Below are positions 7,992 to 17,157 of a stretch of 64,000 nt of DNA, one piece after another. This DNA is from RBC074 sp964570175 (GTDB lineage Bacteria > Acidobacteriota > Blastocatellia > RBC074): contig CAZMXG010000003.1 of assembly GCA_964570175.1 (NCBI GenBank), positions 1 to 64,000 on the forward strand. The letters are read 5' to 3'. Positions within the stretch are counted from its first letter, which is position 1. Each line of letters starts with the position of its first letter. The position numbers were made by a program, and so were the translations under genes. Under the pieces are notes generated by a model that searched no databases, was not told the origin of the DNA, and was given only the letters and a program-made list of their open reading frames with translations.

Positions 7992-8531
7992 ATGCCAGCA
8001 AAGAAAGCCGCGACTGCGAAAGCCGCAAAAACCAGTAAAGCCGCAAAGCCGAAGGCCGAAGCCGAAAAAGAGTCGAGGTTGCTCAAAGTCGGTGCAAAAG
8101 CTCCGGCGTTCAGTTTGTTGAATACGGAAGGAAAGACAGTCAAGCTCAGCGACCTGAAAGGCAAAAAGGTAGTGTTGTATTTTTACCCGAAAGACATGAC
8201 GCCGGGTTGCACTGTGGAAGCATGCGGCTTTCGTGACGATTTCGCGCAGCTTAAAAAACGCGGCGCGGAAGTATTGGGGATCAGCGGCGACGATCAAAAA
8301 TCCCACCAGAAATTCACCGAAAAGTATTCCTTGCCATTCACCCTCTTGTCCGACCCGACCCATGAAATGATGGAAAAATACGGTGCGTGGGGCGAAAAGA
8401 CCTTGTACGGTCGTAAGTACATGGGTGTGCTTCGCATCACTTACGTCATTGATGAAGAAGGCCGCATCGCACACGTATTCAACAAAGTGAACACGGCGAC
8501 TCACAGCAAGGACGTGATGGCGGTGCTGTAA
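7992..8531 (+). CDS. bcp: Thioredoxin-dependent peroxiredoxin, PrxQ/Bcp type, with basic N-terminal tail
   Basis: The enzyme reduces hydrogen peroxide and organic peroxides with electrons from thioredoxin. The motif TPGCTVEACGFRD carries the peroxidatic Cys and a second Cys five residues later, the atypical 2-Cys PrxQ arrangement. LYFYPKDMTPGC and GISGDDQKSHQKF are family-typical. Residues 1-30 are an added tail of Lys, Ala and Thr repeats (KKAATAKAAKTSKAAK) like histone-H1-type tails; a usual PrxQ begins near residue 30. AGGAG at 7976-7980 precedes the ATG. The sensor kinase gene follows after 15 bp, so the two are probably co-transcribed. Confidence 0.92.
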   Translation: MPAKKAATAKAAKTSKAAKPKAEAEKESRLLKVGAKAPAFSLLNTEGKTVKLSDLKGKKVVLYFYPKDMTPGCTVEACGFRDDFAQLKKRGAEVLGISGDDQKSHQKFTEKYSLPFTLLSDPTHEMMEKYGAWGEKTLYGRKYMGVLRITYVIDEEGRIAHVFNKVNTATHSKDVMAVL

Positions 8532-8546
8532 GAGGAGCGCGGTTGG

Positions 8547-11500
8547 GTGATGTTGCGAACGTTTCTAAAACTGGTTGGATTGATCTTTCTGTTCGGACTG
8601 GGATTGGTTAGTGCTGAACAGCCGCCGATCAAAACATACACACCCAATCAAGGCTTGGTGCATGAGCGAATCTTCCAGATCATGCGTGATTCGCATGGTT
8701 TTTTGTGGTTTGGAACCAATGACGGATTGTCGCGCTTCGACGGGCAAAATTTCGTCAATTACACGGCTGCGGACGGATTGGCGCACACGCGCATTGTGGA
8801 TATTCTGGAAAGCCGTGACGGAACATATTGGGTCGCCACGCTGGGCGGATTGAGCAGTTTTGTGCCGTCGCGCGATTCACTGCCTTTTCTCCACTCGAAT
8901 TCCAACCAGCAACTGTTCACCAATCACGTAGTTTACGGAGATAAAAACGCGAACGTCATCGCTTCGCTGCTGGAAGATCGCGCCAGACAGTTGTGGATTG
9001 GAACCCAGGCGGGGTTATACCGGCTAAATCGAAATGCTACGGATCCGGCCAAACGGTTCGAACCCATTCCCATCGGCTATCCCAACAAATCCGATAATCT
9101 GTTTGAAGTCGATTTGATGAGCGAAGACCGCGAAGGCAGTTTATGGCTTGGGTCTCTTTTTGGCCTGTCGCGGCGGTTGCCCGACGGACGATTTGTGCAT
9201 TATTCGGTCATGCCCAGTGAAGGCATTGATTCAATTCGCGCGATTGCGGAAGACCGCGAAGGCCGGTTGTGGATTGGGCATCAATCCGGGCTGATGGTGT
9301 ACAAGCCGGAACCGGCCGCAATGGCAACACCCGGGTTCATTGCGCTGGAAAAAATCGCTCGGCAACATAGCGCGCCCAACTTACAAGACGGCAACCTGAT
9401 TTTACCGAATACAATGGGAGAAGCTCGCTGGTATACAAACGCCGATGGTATGGAAGACCAGCGCGCGCGAGCAATTCACATAACGACCGATGGTCATGTC
9501 TGGATTGGAAGTTTTGCCGGAGGATTGGCTGAATTCGACGGACAAAAATTTCGCAATCTGACCACCGGACAAGGCATCAGCCGTTTGATTACCGCACTGT
9601 CTGAAGACAGCGCAGGCAATTTGTGGGTGGGCGCACGCGTTGGAGGCGTCACCAAAATCGCGCGCAGCGGCTTTTTGACCTATCGCTCGGCAGATGGGCT
9701 GGGAAGCACGGATGTGTTTTCAATTTTCGCCGACCGCGATAACCGTGTGATTGTCTTCAACAATGATTGGTCGGTGAATCAATTCGACGGAACGCGCTTC
9801 ACTTCGATCAAACCGAACCTGCCTGAAAAGGTGAAAGGCTCATCCACGGGCAATCGCCCGATGATTCAGGCGCACGATGGCGAATGGTGGGTGGCGACCG
9901 GAGAAGGATTGTTTCGATTTCCGGCAGTGGAACGTTTTGAAGACCTGGCAAAGGTCAAACCGAAAGCCGCATATTTTGAAAAAGATGGGTTGGCCAGCAA
10001 CAACATCTCGCGAATGATGGAAGATTCACGCGGCGATCTGTGGATCAGTTCGTATACGCCGCCCCTTACGCTGACTCGTTGGGAACGCGCGACAGCCAAG
10101 TTTTATCGCTATAGTGAAAGCGATGGAATTCCGGCAAACAACTGGCCGCATGTGATGGCCGAAGATCGTGCGGGCAACGTCTGGATGGGACTGCATTACG
10201 GCGAATTGATGCGCATACGGAATGGCAGGTTCGAAGTCTTTCATCATGCCGATGGTGTGCCGAAAGGTTTGATGACCGGCATTTATTGCGACAGCGCTGG
10301 ACGATTATGGGTAGGCGCAGAAGGCGGTGGCGTGCTTCGCGTAGAGAATCCTGCCGCAGACAAGCCGGCATTCAAGGTATATCGGATCAACGAAGGGCTA
10401 TCATCGAACAACGTGCATTGTTTCACCGAAGATCGTTGGGGAAGGATTTATATGGGTACGTCGCGCGGCGTGGACCGGCTGGATTTGGCGAACGAACGAA
10501 TCAAACAGTTTACAGCGGGCGATGGACTCAGCAGCGGCGAAGTTGTTGCCGCATTCGCCGACCGCGACGGCACGCTGTGGTTCGGCACGCGTGAAGGGTT
10601 GTCGCGCTTGCAACCGGAACAGGCAGATTCACAAACCGCTCCGCCGCCGGTGTTCATCAGCAAAGTTTCCGCCGGAGGCAAACCGCAACCCGTTCCCGAA
10701 CTCGGATTGCGCGAAGTCCGTGGCCTGGAATTTGAACCGGGGCAAGGACAGATGCAGATCGAATTTTTTGGCTTCAGTTTCGATACGGGAGCCGGGCTTC
10801 GGTATCAATATAAGTTTGAAGGGGCTGATCACGATTGGAGTCAAGCCAGTCACCAGCGTACTGTGACGGCCAGTTTGGCACCCGGCTCGTATCGCTTTCT
10901 GGTCAGAGCCGTCAATACCAGCGGTCAGGTCAGCGACGAACCCGCCATCGTCAACTTCCGCATTTTGCCGCCGTTTTATCGTCGCTGGTGGTTTACTGCG
11001 ATGGTTGTCGCCGTTGCCGGAGTGATCGGTTATTTCGCTTATCGGCAAAGGATCAGCCGCCTGCTGGAAATCGAACGCGTGCGCACGCGCATCGCGACTG
11101 ATTTGCATGACGACATTGGCGCCAGTTTGTCGCGCGTCGCCATTCTTAGCGAAGTCGTCAAGCAGCAGGAACAGCACAGTAGCCGCCTGAATGGGCAAAA
11201 TGCGCGCTCGGTTCAGATGCTGACGGAAATTGCGGATTCAGCGCGCGGCCTGGTGGATTCCATGAGCGACATTGTCTGGTCTATTGATCCTCGTCGAGAT
11301 GATTTGGGACAGGTTATCACTCGCACGCGCCAGTTCGCTGCGGACGTGCTGGACGCGCAGGGCATCAGTTGGCAATTCATTACTTCCGCCGACATCGAAA
11401 AGATCAAGCTTGATCCCGAACAGCGCCGACACCTGTTTTTGATCTTCAAGGAATCGCTGAACAATATCGCTCGTCACGCCGGAGCGAAAACTGTTTCGAT

Positions 11501-11729
11501 GAATCTTTCAACCGCGCACAATCGTTTGCAGGCCGAAATTGCTGATGACGGTGCCGGTTTTACGCCTCAACCAGCCGGAGCGAACGTCGCGGTTTTACCG
11601 AAAAGCCGCGGTGGAAATGGTGTGGGGAATATGAAGGCTCGTGCCGTTGAACTTGGTGGAGAGCTGAAAATTGACTCCGCACCGGGGAAGGGAACTCGGC
11701 TGACATTGAGCCTGCCTTTGAAACGGTAG
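8547..11729 (+). CDS. Beta-propeller sensor histidine kinase (Y_Y_Y / HisKA_3 type)
   Basis: At 1060 residues this is a large membrane sensor. After a signal peptide (about 1-23), residues 30-700 carry many two-component propeller blades with the repeat style EDREGRLWIGHQSGL or DSHGFLWFGTNDGLSRF. A Y_Y_Y domain follows (about 730-800), then one membrane helix (RWWFTAMVVAVAGVIGYFAY, about 812-832). The kinase part has the HisKA_3 H-box DLHDDIG with His854, an N-box FKESLNNIARHA and G-boxes DDGAGF and GGNGVGNM. Such kinases sense periplasmic ligands, often glycans, but the ligand here is unknown. Start: GTG at 8547 is 9 nt after AGGAG; the ATG at 8550 is the alternative. HisKA_3 kinases pair with NarL/LuxR-type regulators; the one at 15037-15699 is the nearest candidate. 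Confidence 0.93.
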   Translation: MMLRTFLKLVGLIFLFGLGLVSAEQPPIKTYTPNQGLVHERIFQIMRDSHGFLWFGTNDGLSRFDGQNFVNYTAADGLAHTRIVDILESRDGTYWVATLGGLSSFVPSRDSLPFLHSNSNQQLFTNHVVYGDKNANVIASLLEDRARQLWIGTQAGLYRLNRNATDPAKRFEPIPIGYPNKSDNLFEVDLMSEDREGSLWLGSLFGLSRRLPDGRFVHYSVMPSEGIDSIRAIAEDREGRLWIGHQSGLMVYKPEPAAMATPGFIALEKIARQHSAPNLQDGNLILPNTMGEARWYTNADGMEDQRARAIHITTDGHVWIGSFAGGLAEFDGQKFRNLTTGQGISRLITALSEDSAGNLWVGARVGGVTKIARSGFLTYRSADGLGSTDVFSIFADRDNRVIVFNNDWSVNQFDGTRFTSIKPNLPEKVKGSSTGNRPMIQAHDGEWWVATGEGLFRFPAVERFEDLAKVKPKAAYFEKDGLASNNISRMMEDSRGDLWISSYTPPLTLTRWERATAKFYRYSESDGIPANNWPHVMAEDRAGNVWMGLHYGELMRIRNGRFEVFHHADGVPKGLMTGIYCDSAGRLWVGAEGGGVLRVENPAADKPAFKVYRINEGLSSNNVHCFTEDRWGRIYMGTSRGVDRLDLANERIKQFTAGDGLSSGEVVAAFADRDGTLWFGTREGLSRLQPEQADSQTAPPPVFISKVSAGGKPQPVPELGLREVRGLEFEPGQGQMQIEFFGFSFDTGAGLRYQYKFEGADHDWSQASHQRTVTASLAPGSYRFLVRAVNTSGQVSDEPAIVNFRILPPFYRRWWFTAMVVAVAGVIGYFAYRQRISRLLEIERVRTRIATDLHDDIGASLSRVAILSEVVKQQEQHSSRLNGQNARSVQMLTEIADSARGLVDSMSDIVWSIDPRRDDLGQVITRTRQFAADVLDAQGISWQFITSADIEKIKLDPEQRRHLFLIFKESLNNIARHAGAKTVSMNLSTAHNRLQAEIADDGAGFTPQPAGANVAVLPKSRGGNGVGNMKARAVELGGELKIDSAPGKGTRLTLSLPLKR

Positions 11730-11730
11730 T

Positions 11731-14700
11731 TTACAATCTCCAACCCTGTGCGATTTGCTGAGCCTTATCCGGTTGGCTAAACCTCAGCAACATGGAATGA
11801 AGCTCCGTGGCCGGAGCGCGGCGAGCACGCGTGATGGCTGCGAAACGTGGTTCATCCTGCGCAACCTGTTGACGAATGTCGTCTAGCAATTCAACTGTTA
11901 TGCTCAGTGCGGACAAGGCTTCGTGCGGTGAGTGCGCAAGCGTTTCCAGAATTTTGGCCTTTACCCAATAGGCCCGCCAACGTTCACCGGATTCAGATTC
12001 TTCCAGCAGCTTCAGCGCGCGTTCGATGGTCGAAAGCGCAAAACTGTGTTGGCCAGTTGCCAGTAATGCAGCAGCCTGTTCGGTTAAAATCGCTCCCAGC
12101 CAGTCGCGGTTGTGCAATTCTTCGGCAATGGCGGCAGCGCTTTCGGCGAATTGCAATGCCGATTCAGCGTCGCCTTCAGCCAGCGAAAGCCTTGCCTGGT
12201 CGGTCATGACGCGAAATTCATCGTCGCGGTCGCCAATTTCCAAAATCATTTCGTGCGCGCGCGCCAGCAGTTTGTGTGCTTCGTCCAGGCGTCCAAGCTC
12301 GCAATAGGCGCGGCCAAGCAGCCAGTACGTTTCCGCTTCGCTGTGCGTCGAACCGACAATTCGCAATTTTTCCTGCGCACGCTTCAGGATGGCGATGCCT
12401 TCGTCATACAAACCTTGTGCGATGCGCGCCTGGCCGATGCCCATGTCCATTTTGGCTTCGCCGTTGGCATCGTTCAGCCGCTCAGCGTCTTCGCGCGCGC
12501 GCAGTGCCATTTCGATAGCGGTTTCGTATCGCCCGCGACTCATTTCAGCCCAGTGACTGCGGCGCAACAATAGAACCCGGCGCTGAACGTCGCCAACGTT
12601 GGTCAAATAATCAACTGCACGTTCCAGCAGCGGCACGCCTTCTGTATAGTGGCCTTGCAGCGCGCGCGCCCAGCCCAGCAAGCCGAACGCGATAGCTGCG
12701 ACCTGACTGTTGAGTGCGGTGTTTTGCAGAGCTTGCTGTGCCAGCGCCACTGCCTGGTCATAATTTCCCAGCCGCACTTCGATGCCGCCGAGTTGCAGCA
12801 TGGATAGTGCAGCGCCTTCGTTGTCGCCCATTAACCGGTAAATTTCCAGCGCCTGTTTGGTGACAGCCAACGCTTCGTTGTACAGACTCAAGCTCAGGCG
12901 AGTTTGGCCTTGCTGCAATAGCGCAGTTGCCAAGCTGGAACGGTCGCCAATGTTGCGAGCCAGTTGAATGGCTTCGCCATAAAATTTGTCTGACTCTTTC
13001 AGTTTGCCGACGACAAAACTGGTTTCCCCGAGTGCAAACAACAGCTTTAACTGTTCAACCGGAGCCAAACTTTTGCCGCTGCTTTTCGACATTTCCTCAG
13101 CGGCACGGCTTGCGCGTTCGATGCAAACTGTCGCTTCGTTCCAGGACAAACGGCTGCTGGCGGCTTGCCAGGCGCGAATGCTCCATTCAAACGCGCGCTC
13201 AAAATCTTCTGCGGCTTCGTAATGAGCGCTGATGGCCTCGGCGACACGGTCAAGCTCGATTAGATAAAGCGCTTCGATGGCTTGCGCTGCCGCCACGTGA
13301 AGCCGTTTGCGGCGGCGCTGGGGCAACGCTTCGTACAAAACGCGGCGCAATGTGTTGTGAAAAAAGCGCGCGTCATTGTCGCCGGTTACACCGTGTTCAG
13401 AGAGAACGCCACGGCGCACGCCTTCCAACAGCAATCGTTCAATTTCGTCTTCGTGGCGACCGGTCATTCTGGCCAGGGTTTCAACTCGAAACTCTTCACC
13501 AACAACGGCGGCAAATTCCGCTAATTCCCGAACTTCTGAATTCAAACGGTCCAACTTTGCCTGTGCCGCCATGACAATCGTCACTGGCAACGATAACGCT
13601 CCAAGGCCGTTCCATTGCCAGTGCGGTTCCGGCTGAGTGGCAAAATGGATCGCGCGTTCAGCGACCAGCAATCGCAGCATCTCAATCAGAAAGTACGGAT
13701 TGCCGCCGGTCGTTTTATGCAGCCGTTGCAAGTCTTGCGATGGGACAGCGATGGCTTGACTGAATACGGCTTCAATCGCAGTGCGGCAGGCCGCTTCGTC
13801 CAATGGTTTGAGCGTTAGCGTCGTGTAGCTGCGATACCCCGCCAGCAGTTTCAACCATTCGGCAAAGCTGGTTTCGCGGTCGTTGACGGATTCCGCGCGC
13901 GCCAGGCAAACAATCATCAGCGGCTCGCTGCGCAAAGCGCGCATCAGATAGCCAATGACTTCGCGGCTGGCGGCATCTGCCCACTGAATGTCGTCCAGAA
14001 TCATAACCAGCGGACGGTGATGGCTGGCGCGTATAAAGCATTGGCTGATCGGAGCAACCGCCCGCGAACCGCCGCCCGAAGCCACTTTGCCTGTCGGCGG
14101 GGCTCCCAGCGGTCGGGTGGCATAGGGCGAAGCGTCATCCAGCCGCAACGCACCAGTGTTGGTCGTTAATCGAATCTGGCTGTTGAGCCGTGCATCAGTA
14201 AACAGTTCATCCGGGAGTTCGATGCCAAAATGATTTCGCGTCAGCATTCGCAAATCGCACTCTTCGCGGTTGGCGGCGTTGACGCCCAGAATGGTTCTCA
14301 ACAGATCCAGGAAGATTTCATAGGGTGCCAATCGGCTGGCCTGATAATCAAAAAACTGCGCGTACAGGCAAACTGCGCCTTGCGCGCGCGCCTGATTGGC
14401 GAATTCGCGCGCAAGCTGCGTTTTGCCGACACCGCTGTCACCAATTAAAAGTACCGGGCGGCCAACGCCTTCCAGCACACGGCGGTAATCTCCGTGCAGT
14501 TGAGCCAATTCCATTTCGCGCCCGACCAGTTGGTTGTAATCGGGCAAGCCGGAAACAATCGGAATGGGTTTTGCCGATTCTGGAGCAGCGATTTTTGCTG
14601 CTGCTGCGCTTTCGGCAGGAAAGACACCCGTTTCCGCAGTCGCCAGCGTCGCCGGTTCGGCAATCGGCTCTGGTTTGGCTGATTCGACTGGAGCAGCAAT

Positions 14701-15030
14701 AACTTCGGCGACGAAACGATACCCTCGTCCGTGATAGGTTTCGATAAATTTTGACTCTTCGGCTCCGTCTCCTAACGCGCGGCGCGCTTGCGAAATCGCG
14801 CGTTTCAACACGCCGTCGGAAATGAAGGTGTCGGGCCAAACGGCTTCCAACAGTTCTTCTTTGGAAACAACGCGGTCGTGATTCGCCACCAGATGGCGCA
14901 GCACCTGAACGGCTCGACGTTCAAGGGCGACAATCTTGTCATTGCGATAAAGCAGATCAATCCCGGCGGGAATTTTGAAAGGCGGAAATTGCAGCTCAGC
15001 TTGCGGCGTGTTGGGCATATCAGGGTTCAC
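11731..15030 (-). CDS. Winged-helix / AAA ATPase / TPR transcriptional regulator
   Basis: The 1099-residue protein has an OmpR/CadC-type winged helix at the N-terminus (about 10-105, ending YHGRGYRFVAEV), a linker rich in Ala/Pro/Glu, an AAA_16-type ATPase (about 165-480; Walker A GDSGVGKT, Walker B PLVMILDDIQWAD), and many TPR repeats to the end. This resembles signal-transduction ATPase regulators that couple TPR-mediated binding to transcription. There is no receiver domain. Residues about 287-333 form an unusual Gly/Pro/Ala stretch between the two Walker motifs (see findings). The start is GTG 15030 or ATG 15018. It follows the response regulator by 6 bp and is therefore in its operon. 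Its stop lies 1 bp from the stop of the convergent kinase gene, so no terminator separates them. Confidence 0.88.
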   Translation of the reverse strand: MNPDMPNTPQAELQFPPFKIPAGIDLLYRNDKIVALERRAVQVLRHLVANHDRVVSKEELLEAVWPDTFISDGVLKRAISQARRALGDGAEESKFIETYHGRGYRFVAEVIAAPVESAKPEPIAEPATLATAETGVFPAESAAAAKIAAPESAKPIPIVSGLPDYNQLVGREMELAQLHGDYRRVLEGVGRPVLLIGDSGVGKTQLAREFANQARAQGAVCLYAQFFDYQASRLAPYEIFLDLLRTILGVNAANREECDLRMLTRNHFGIELPDELFTDARLNSQIRLTTNTGALRLDDASPYATRPLGAPPTGKVASGGGSRAVAPISQCFIRASHHRPLVMILDDIQWADAASREVIGYLMRALRSEPLMIVCLARAESVNDRETSFAEWLKLLAGYRSYTTLTLKPLDEAACRTAIEAVFSQAIAVPSQDLQRLHKTTGGNPYFLIEMLRLLVAERAIHFATQPEPHWQWNGLGALSLPVTIVMAAQAKLDRLNSEVRELAEFAAVVGEEFRVETLARMTGRHEDEIERLLLEGVRRGVLSEHGVTGDNDARFFHNTLRRVLYEALPQRRRKRLHVAAAQAIEALYLIELDRVAEAISAHYEAAEDFERAFEWSIRAWQAASSRLSWNEATVCIERASRAAEEMSKSSGKSLAPVEQLKLLFALGETSFVVGKLKESDKFYGEAIQLARNIGDRSSLATALLQQGQTRLSLSLYNEALAVTKQALEIYRLMGDNEGAALSMLQLGGIEVRLGNYDQAVALAQQALQNTALNSQVAAIAFGLLGWARALQGHYTEGVPLLERAVDYLTNVGDVQRRVLLLRRSHWAEMSRGRYETAIEMALRAREDAERLNDANGEAKMDMGIGQARIAQGLYDEGIAILKRAQEKLRIVGSTHSEAETYWLLGRAYCELGRLDEAHKLLARAHEMILEIGDRDDEFRVMTDQARLSLAEGDAESALQFAESAAAIAEELHNRDWLGAILTEQAAALLATGQHSFALSTIERALKLLEESESGERWRAYWVKAKILETLAHSPHEALSALSITVELLDDIRQQVAQDEPRFAAITRARRAPATELHSMLLRFSQPDKAQQIAQGWRL

Positions 15031-15036
15031 AAAACT

Positions 15037-15699
15037 TCAGGAAATGATGCCGCTGCGCAACGCTTTGCTGACGGCTTCGTTTTTTGAGTGAACGTGAAGT
15101 TTATCGTAAATGCTGCGTATGTAGTTTCGCACTGTGTTGATGCTGATGTTCAGTTGACCAGCGGCGCTTTGATAACCGTGGCCATCGGCCAGCAGTTGCA
15201 ACAACTTGACCTCCTGTTGGGTCAATTGTTCTTCGATCTTTTCAGGCTGTCGGGTGTTTTGAAACAGCATGACGACCTTGCGCGCAATTTCCGGGGACAT
15301 TGGAGCGCCGCCTTCGTGAGCTTCACGTATCGCCTCAAGCAGTTTGGCGGGCGGAGTTTTTTTCAGCAAATATCCGCAAGCCCCATTACAAATGGATTCA
15401 AAGATTTTGTCCTGCTCTGCATATACCGTCAGCATCAAGACCTGCATGGTCGGGAATTTTTCACGAAACAGTTTAACGCCATCTGATCCTAGCATCCCCG
15501 GAAGATGAATATCCAGCAGCAGAATATCCGGCATGGCTGGCTCCTTATCCTTGATGTCTCTCAGGGCGTCTTCGACTGATCCGTAGCTGTGTTGGCAGTT
15601 GTAACCGGGCGTGGCGTTGATTAATAGCCCCAGCCCTTCACGTAACGAACGGTCGTCTTCGACAATGGCGACGCGGATTGTTCCGTTGTTTGATTCCAT
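15037..15699 (-). CDS. NarL/FixJ-family response regulator
   Basis: The 220-residue protein has an N-terminal receiver (about 8-130) with acidic pocket E14-D15-D16, phosphoacceptor D63 (LLLDIHLPGM) and conserved Lys in YLLKKT, followed by a LuxR-type helix-turn-helix (about 155-210; LTQQEVKLLQLLADGHGY, INTVRNYIRSIYDKL). The ATG at 15699 was chosen because the conserved receiver begins eight residues later; the open frame extends to 15786. It is the first gene of an operon with the winged-helix/AAA/TPR regulator. The likely partner is a HisKA_3 kinase such as the one at 8547-11729, but pairing is inferred from family and proximity only. Confidence 0.93.
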   Translation of the reverse strand: MESNNGTIRVAIVEDDRSLREGLGLLINATPGYNCQHSYGSVEDALRDIKDKEPAMPDILLLDIHLPGMLGSDGVKLFREKFPTMQVLMLTVYAEQDKIFESICNGACGYLLKKTPPAKLLEAIREAHEGGAPMSPEIARKVVMLFQNTRQPEKIEEQLTQQEVKLLQLLADGHGYQSAAGQLNISINTVRNYIRSIYDKLHVHSKNEAVSKALRSGIIS

Positions 15700-15880
15700 A
15701 GTTGATCCGAAATTTCCCGAATTAGAAAGGTAAGGGTTGAATGCGAGATGAATGCTAGCCCAACTGGAAGAATTTAGGCAGCGCACAAATATGCGCTTTT
15801 GGCGCTTCGGCGAGATTTAGATTTTGGTGTGAACTTGTATGGCTGAGATGCAATCGGGTTTTTCTTGTTCGCCAATTGTC

Positions 15881-16243
15881 TTATGGAAAAATATTGGACA
15901 CAGCAGCTTTGAGTTTTTCAACCAAGCTTGCGCCTTTCCTGATCAAACCTTGTGCGCCAAGATTCAAAACTTCTGCTTCGGTGATGGCCAGCTCACCTGT
16001 CACAAATAGAATCGGCGTTTTTGGGTCGGAAGTGCGAATGAAAAGACACAACTCAAATCCTGTCCCATCAGGCAAATAATAATCCAGGAGAATGAGATCA
16101 AATTGTTCGCTGCCCAGGAGCCGCTTCGCCTCCATTTTGCTTCGTGCCGAAACCACCTCGTAATCTTTTAGGATCACCGAAATAAGCTGACACATGCTTT
16201 CGTGGTCTTCTACGCATAGAAGGCGCTTTTTTGGGGAACTCAT
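15881..16243 (-). CDS. Single-domain response regulator receiver (CheY-like)
   Basis: The 120-residue product is a receiver domain alone: acidic pair E12-D13 (LLCVEDHESM), phosphoacceptor D54 (LILLDYYLPDGTG), the Thr of FVTGE and the Lys of LIRKG. AAAGGACATTT precedes the ATG at 16243, supporting this start over the longer open frame to 16339. It has no output domain, so it would act by protein contact or as a phosphate sink in a phosphorelay. It is transcribed toward the NarL-type operon but is separated from it by 181 bp. Confidence 0.9.
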   Translation of the reverse strand: MSSPKKRLLCVEDHESMCQLISVILKDYEVVSARSKMEAKRLLGSEQFDLILLDYYLPDGTGFELCLFIRTSDPKTPILFVTGELAITEAEVLNLGAQGLIRKGASLVEKLKAAVSNIFP

Positions 16244-16482
16244 AAATGTCCTTTTACGATCGCCATGCCGAAAAGATTCACACTTTTGGGGATCGGGAAG
16301 TGTCGCCCGCGGAGCAGCAGTGCTTTGTGAGCCTCGCACGCCGTTTATTTCGAACTATTGCAATTTGATTGCTGTCTGTTTCCGTTTTGTGATTGCGCCT
16401 TGGTCAAGCGCACTCCATTTCCGGCGTACAGGCACTTCTAAAAGGATAATCAGATGGATTCCGGCTGTTTAATTCGCCTAGT

Positions 16483-16496
16483 TTGATCCGGATCAA
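16483..16496. promoter_or_regulatory. Perfect FNR/FixK-type palindrome
   Basis: TTGATCCGGATCAA is a perfect 14-bp palindrome and an exact match to the FNR/Anr/FixK box TTGAT-N4-ATCAA. It lies 240 bp upstream of the receiver gene (minus strand) and 660 bp upstream of a Crp/Fnr-family gene (plus strand). Which protein binds it is not known. Confidence 0.55.
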
Positions 16497-16853
16497 TCCT
16501 TGAGCAACCTTCAAGCTAGGCAATTCAAGGCCCACACTTTTTAACCCGCAATTTTGCGCCCGCCGAGAAAGCCAATTGCCTTCTTTGAGGATCAGCGGAA
16601 TGCGGGCAAAGGAAAGCTGGGATCCAGGAATCATAACCACGAATGTTTGGGCAAAGCTCTTGGGCTTCGAGGTGGGGTTTCAAGGCCGGGCCTTCATTTT
16701 CGCGGTCATTGACGCAAAATATCTGGGAATTTGATAGCGTCATCAGTTACCTCGGAATAGAAACGAACCCTTCGCGGCTCGCAAAAAGCCTGTGAGCGCG
16801 AATGACTGCGTTCCGTTCAATTACAAACTAACGTGAGTTTATTGGGGAATTAA

Positions 16854-16894
16854 ATGTCCGGTGCAGGACATCATGGAAATCTTAACTAGGACAT
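16854..16894. promoter_or_regulatory. ATGTCC inverted repeat plus third half-site
   Basis: ATGTCC (16854-16859) and GGACAT (16866-16871) form an inverted repeat with a 6-bp spacer, and a third GGACAT occurs at 16889-16894, 23 bp (about two turns) further on. The group sits about 265-300 bp upstream of the Crp/Fnr gene and could be an operator. Confidence 0.35.
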
Positions 16895-17157
16895 CAGCGA
16901 AAAGTCTAGGGGAAAAAGATGTTTGGTGCACAACAAACATTGCCTGTACTTGCCGTATACACTTCCTGTTACATTTTCATCCGAGTCACAAAATATCAGA
17001 ACGAACAGAAAGGGAAATCTTGAAACTTATGGGCAATTAACCCGATGTTATTCGAGCATTTATCAGCACAGGCGATTTATTTGGCACCAGTGTTGCCACC
17101 TGTCAAAAAGTCAATTGCCGAAGTAGGGCAAGTCATCCCCCGGCATAGGAGGGGGGC

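Larger units (their letters stand above)
16244..17157. other. Long intergenic region between the receiver gene and the Crp/Fnr gene
   Basis: About 900 bp carry no convincing gene: short open frames on either strand lack ribosome binding sites and normal composition. It holds an FNR-like palindrome (16483-16496) and an ATGTCC inverted repeat (16854-16871) listed separately. Its size and content suggest a regulatory interval serving two divergent genes, with possible room for a small RNA that I cannot demonstrate. Confidence 0.5.

Noticed and set aside
16923..17126. Plus-strand 67-codon frame upstream of the Crp/Fnr gene
   Set aside because: No ribosome binding site and atypical amino acid make-up; the interval looks regulatory.
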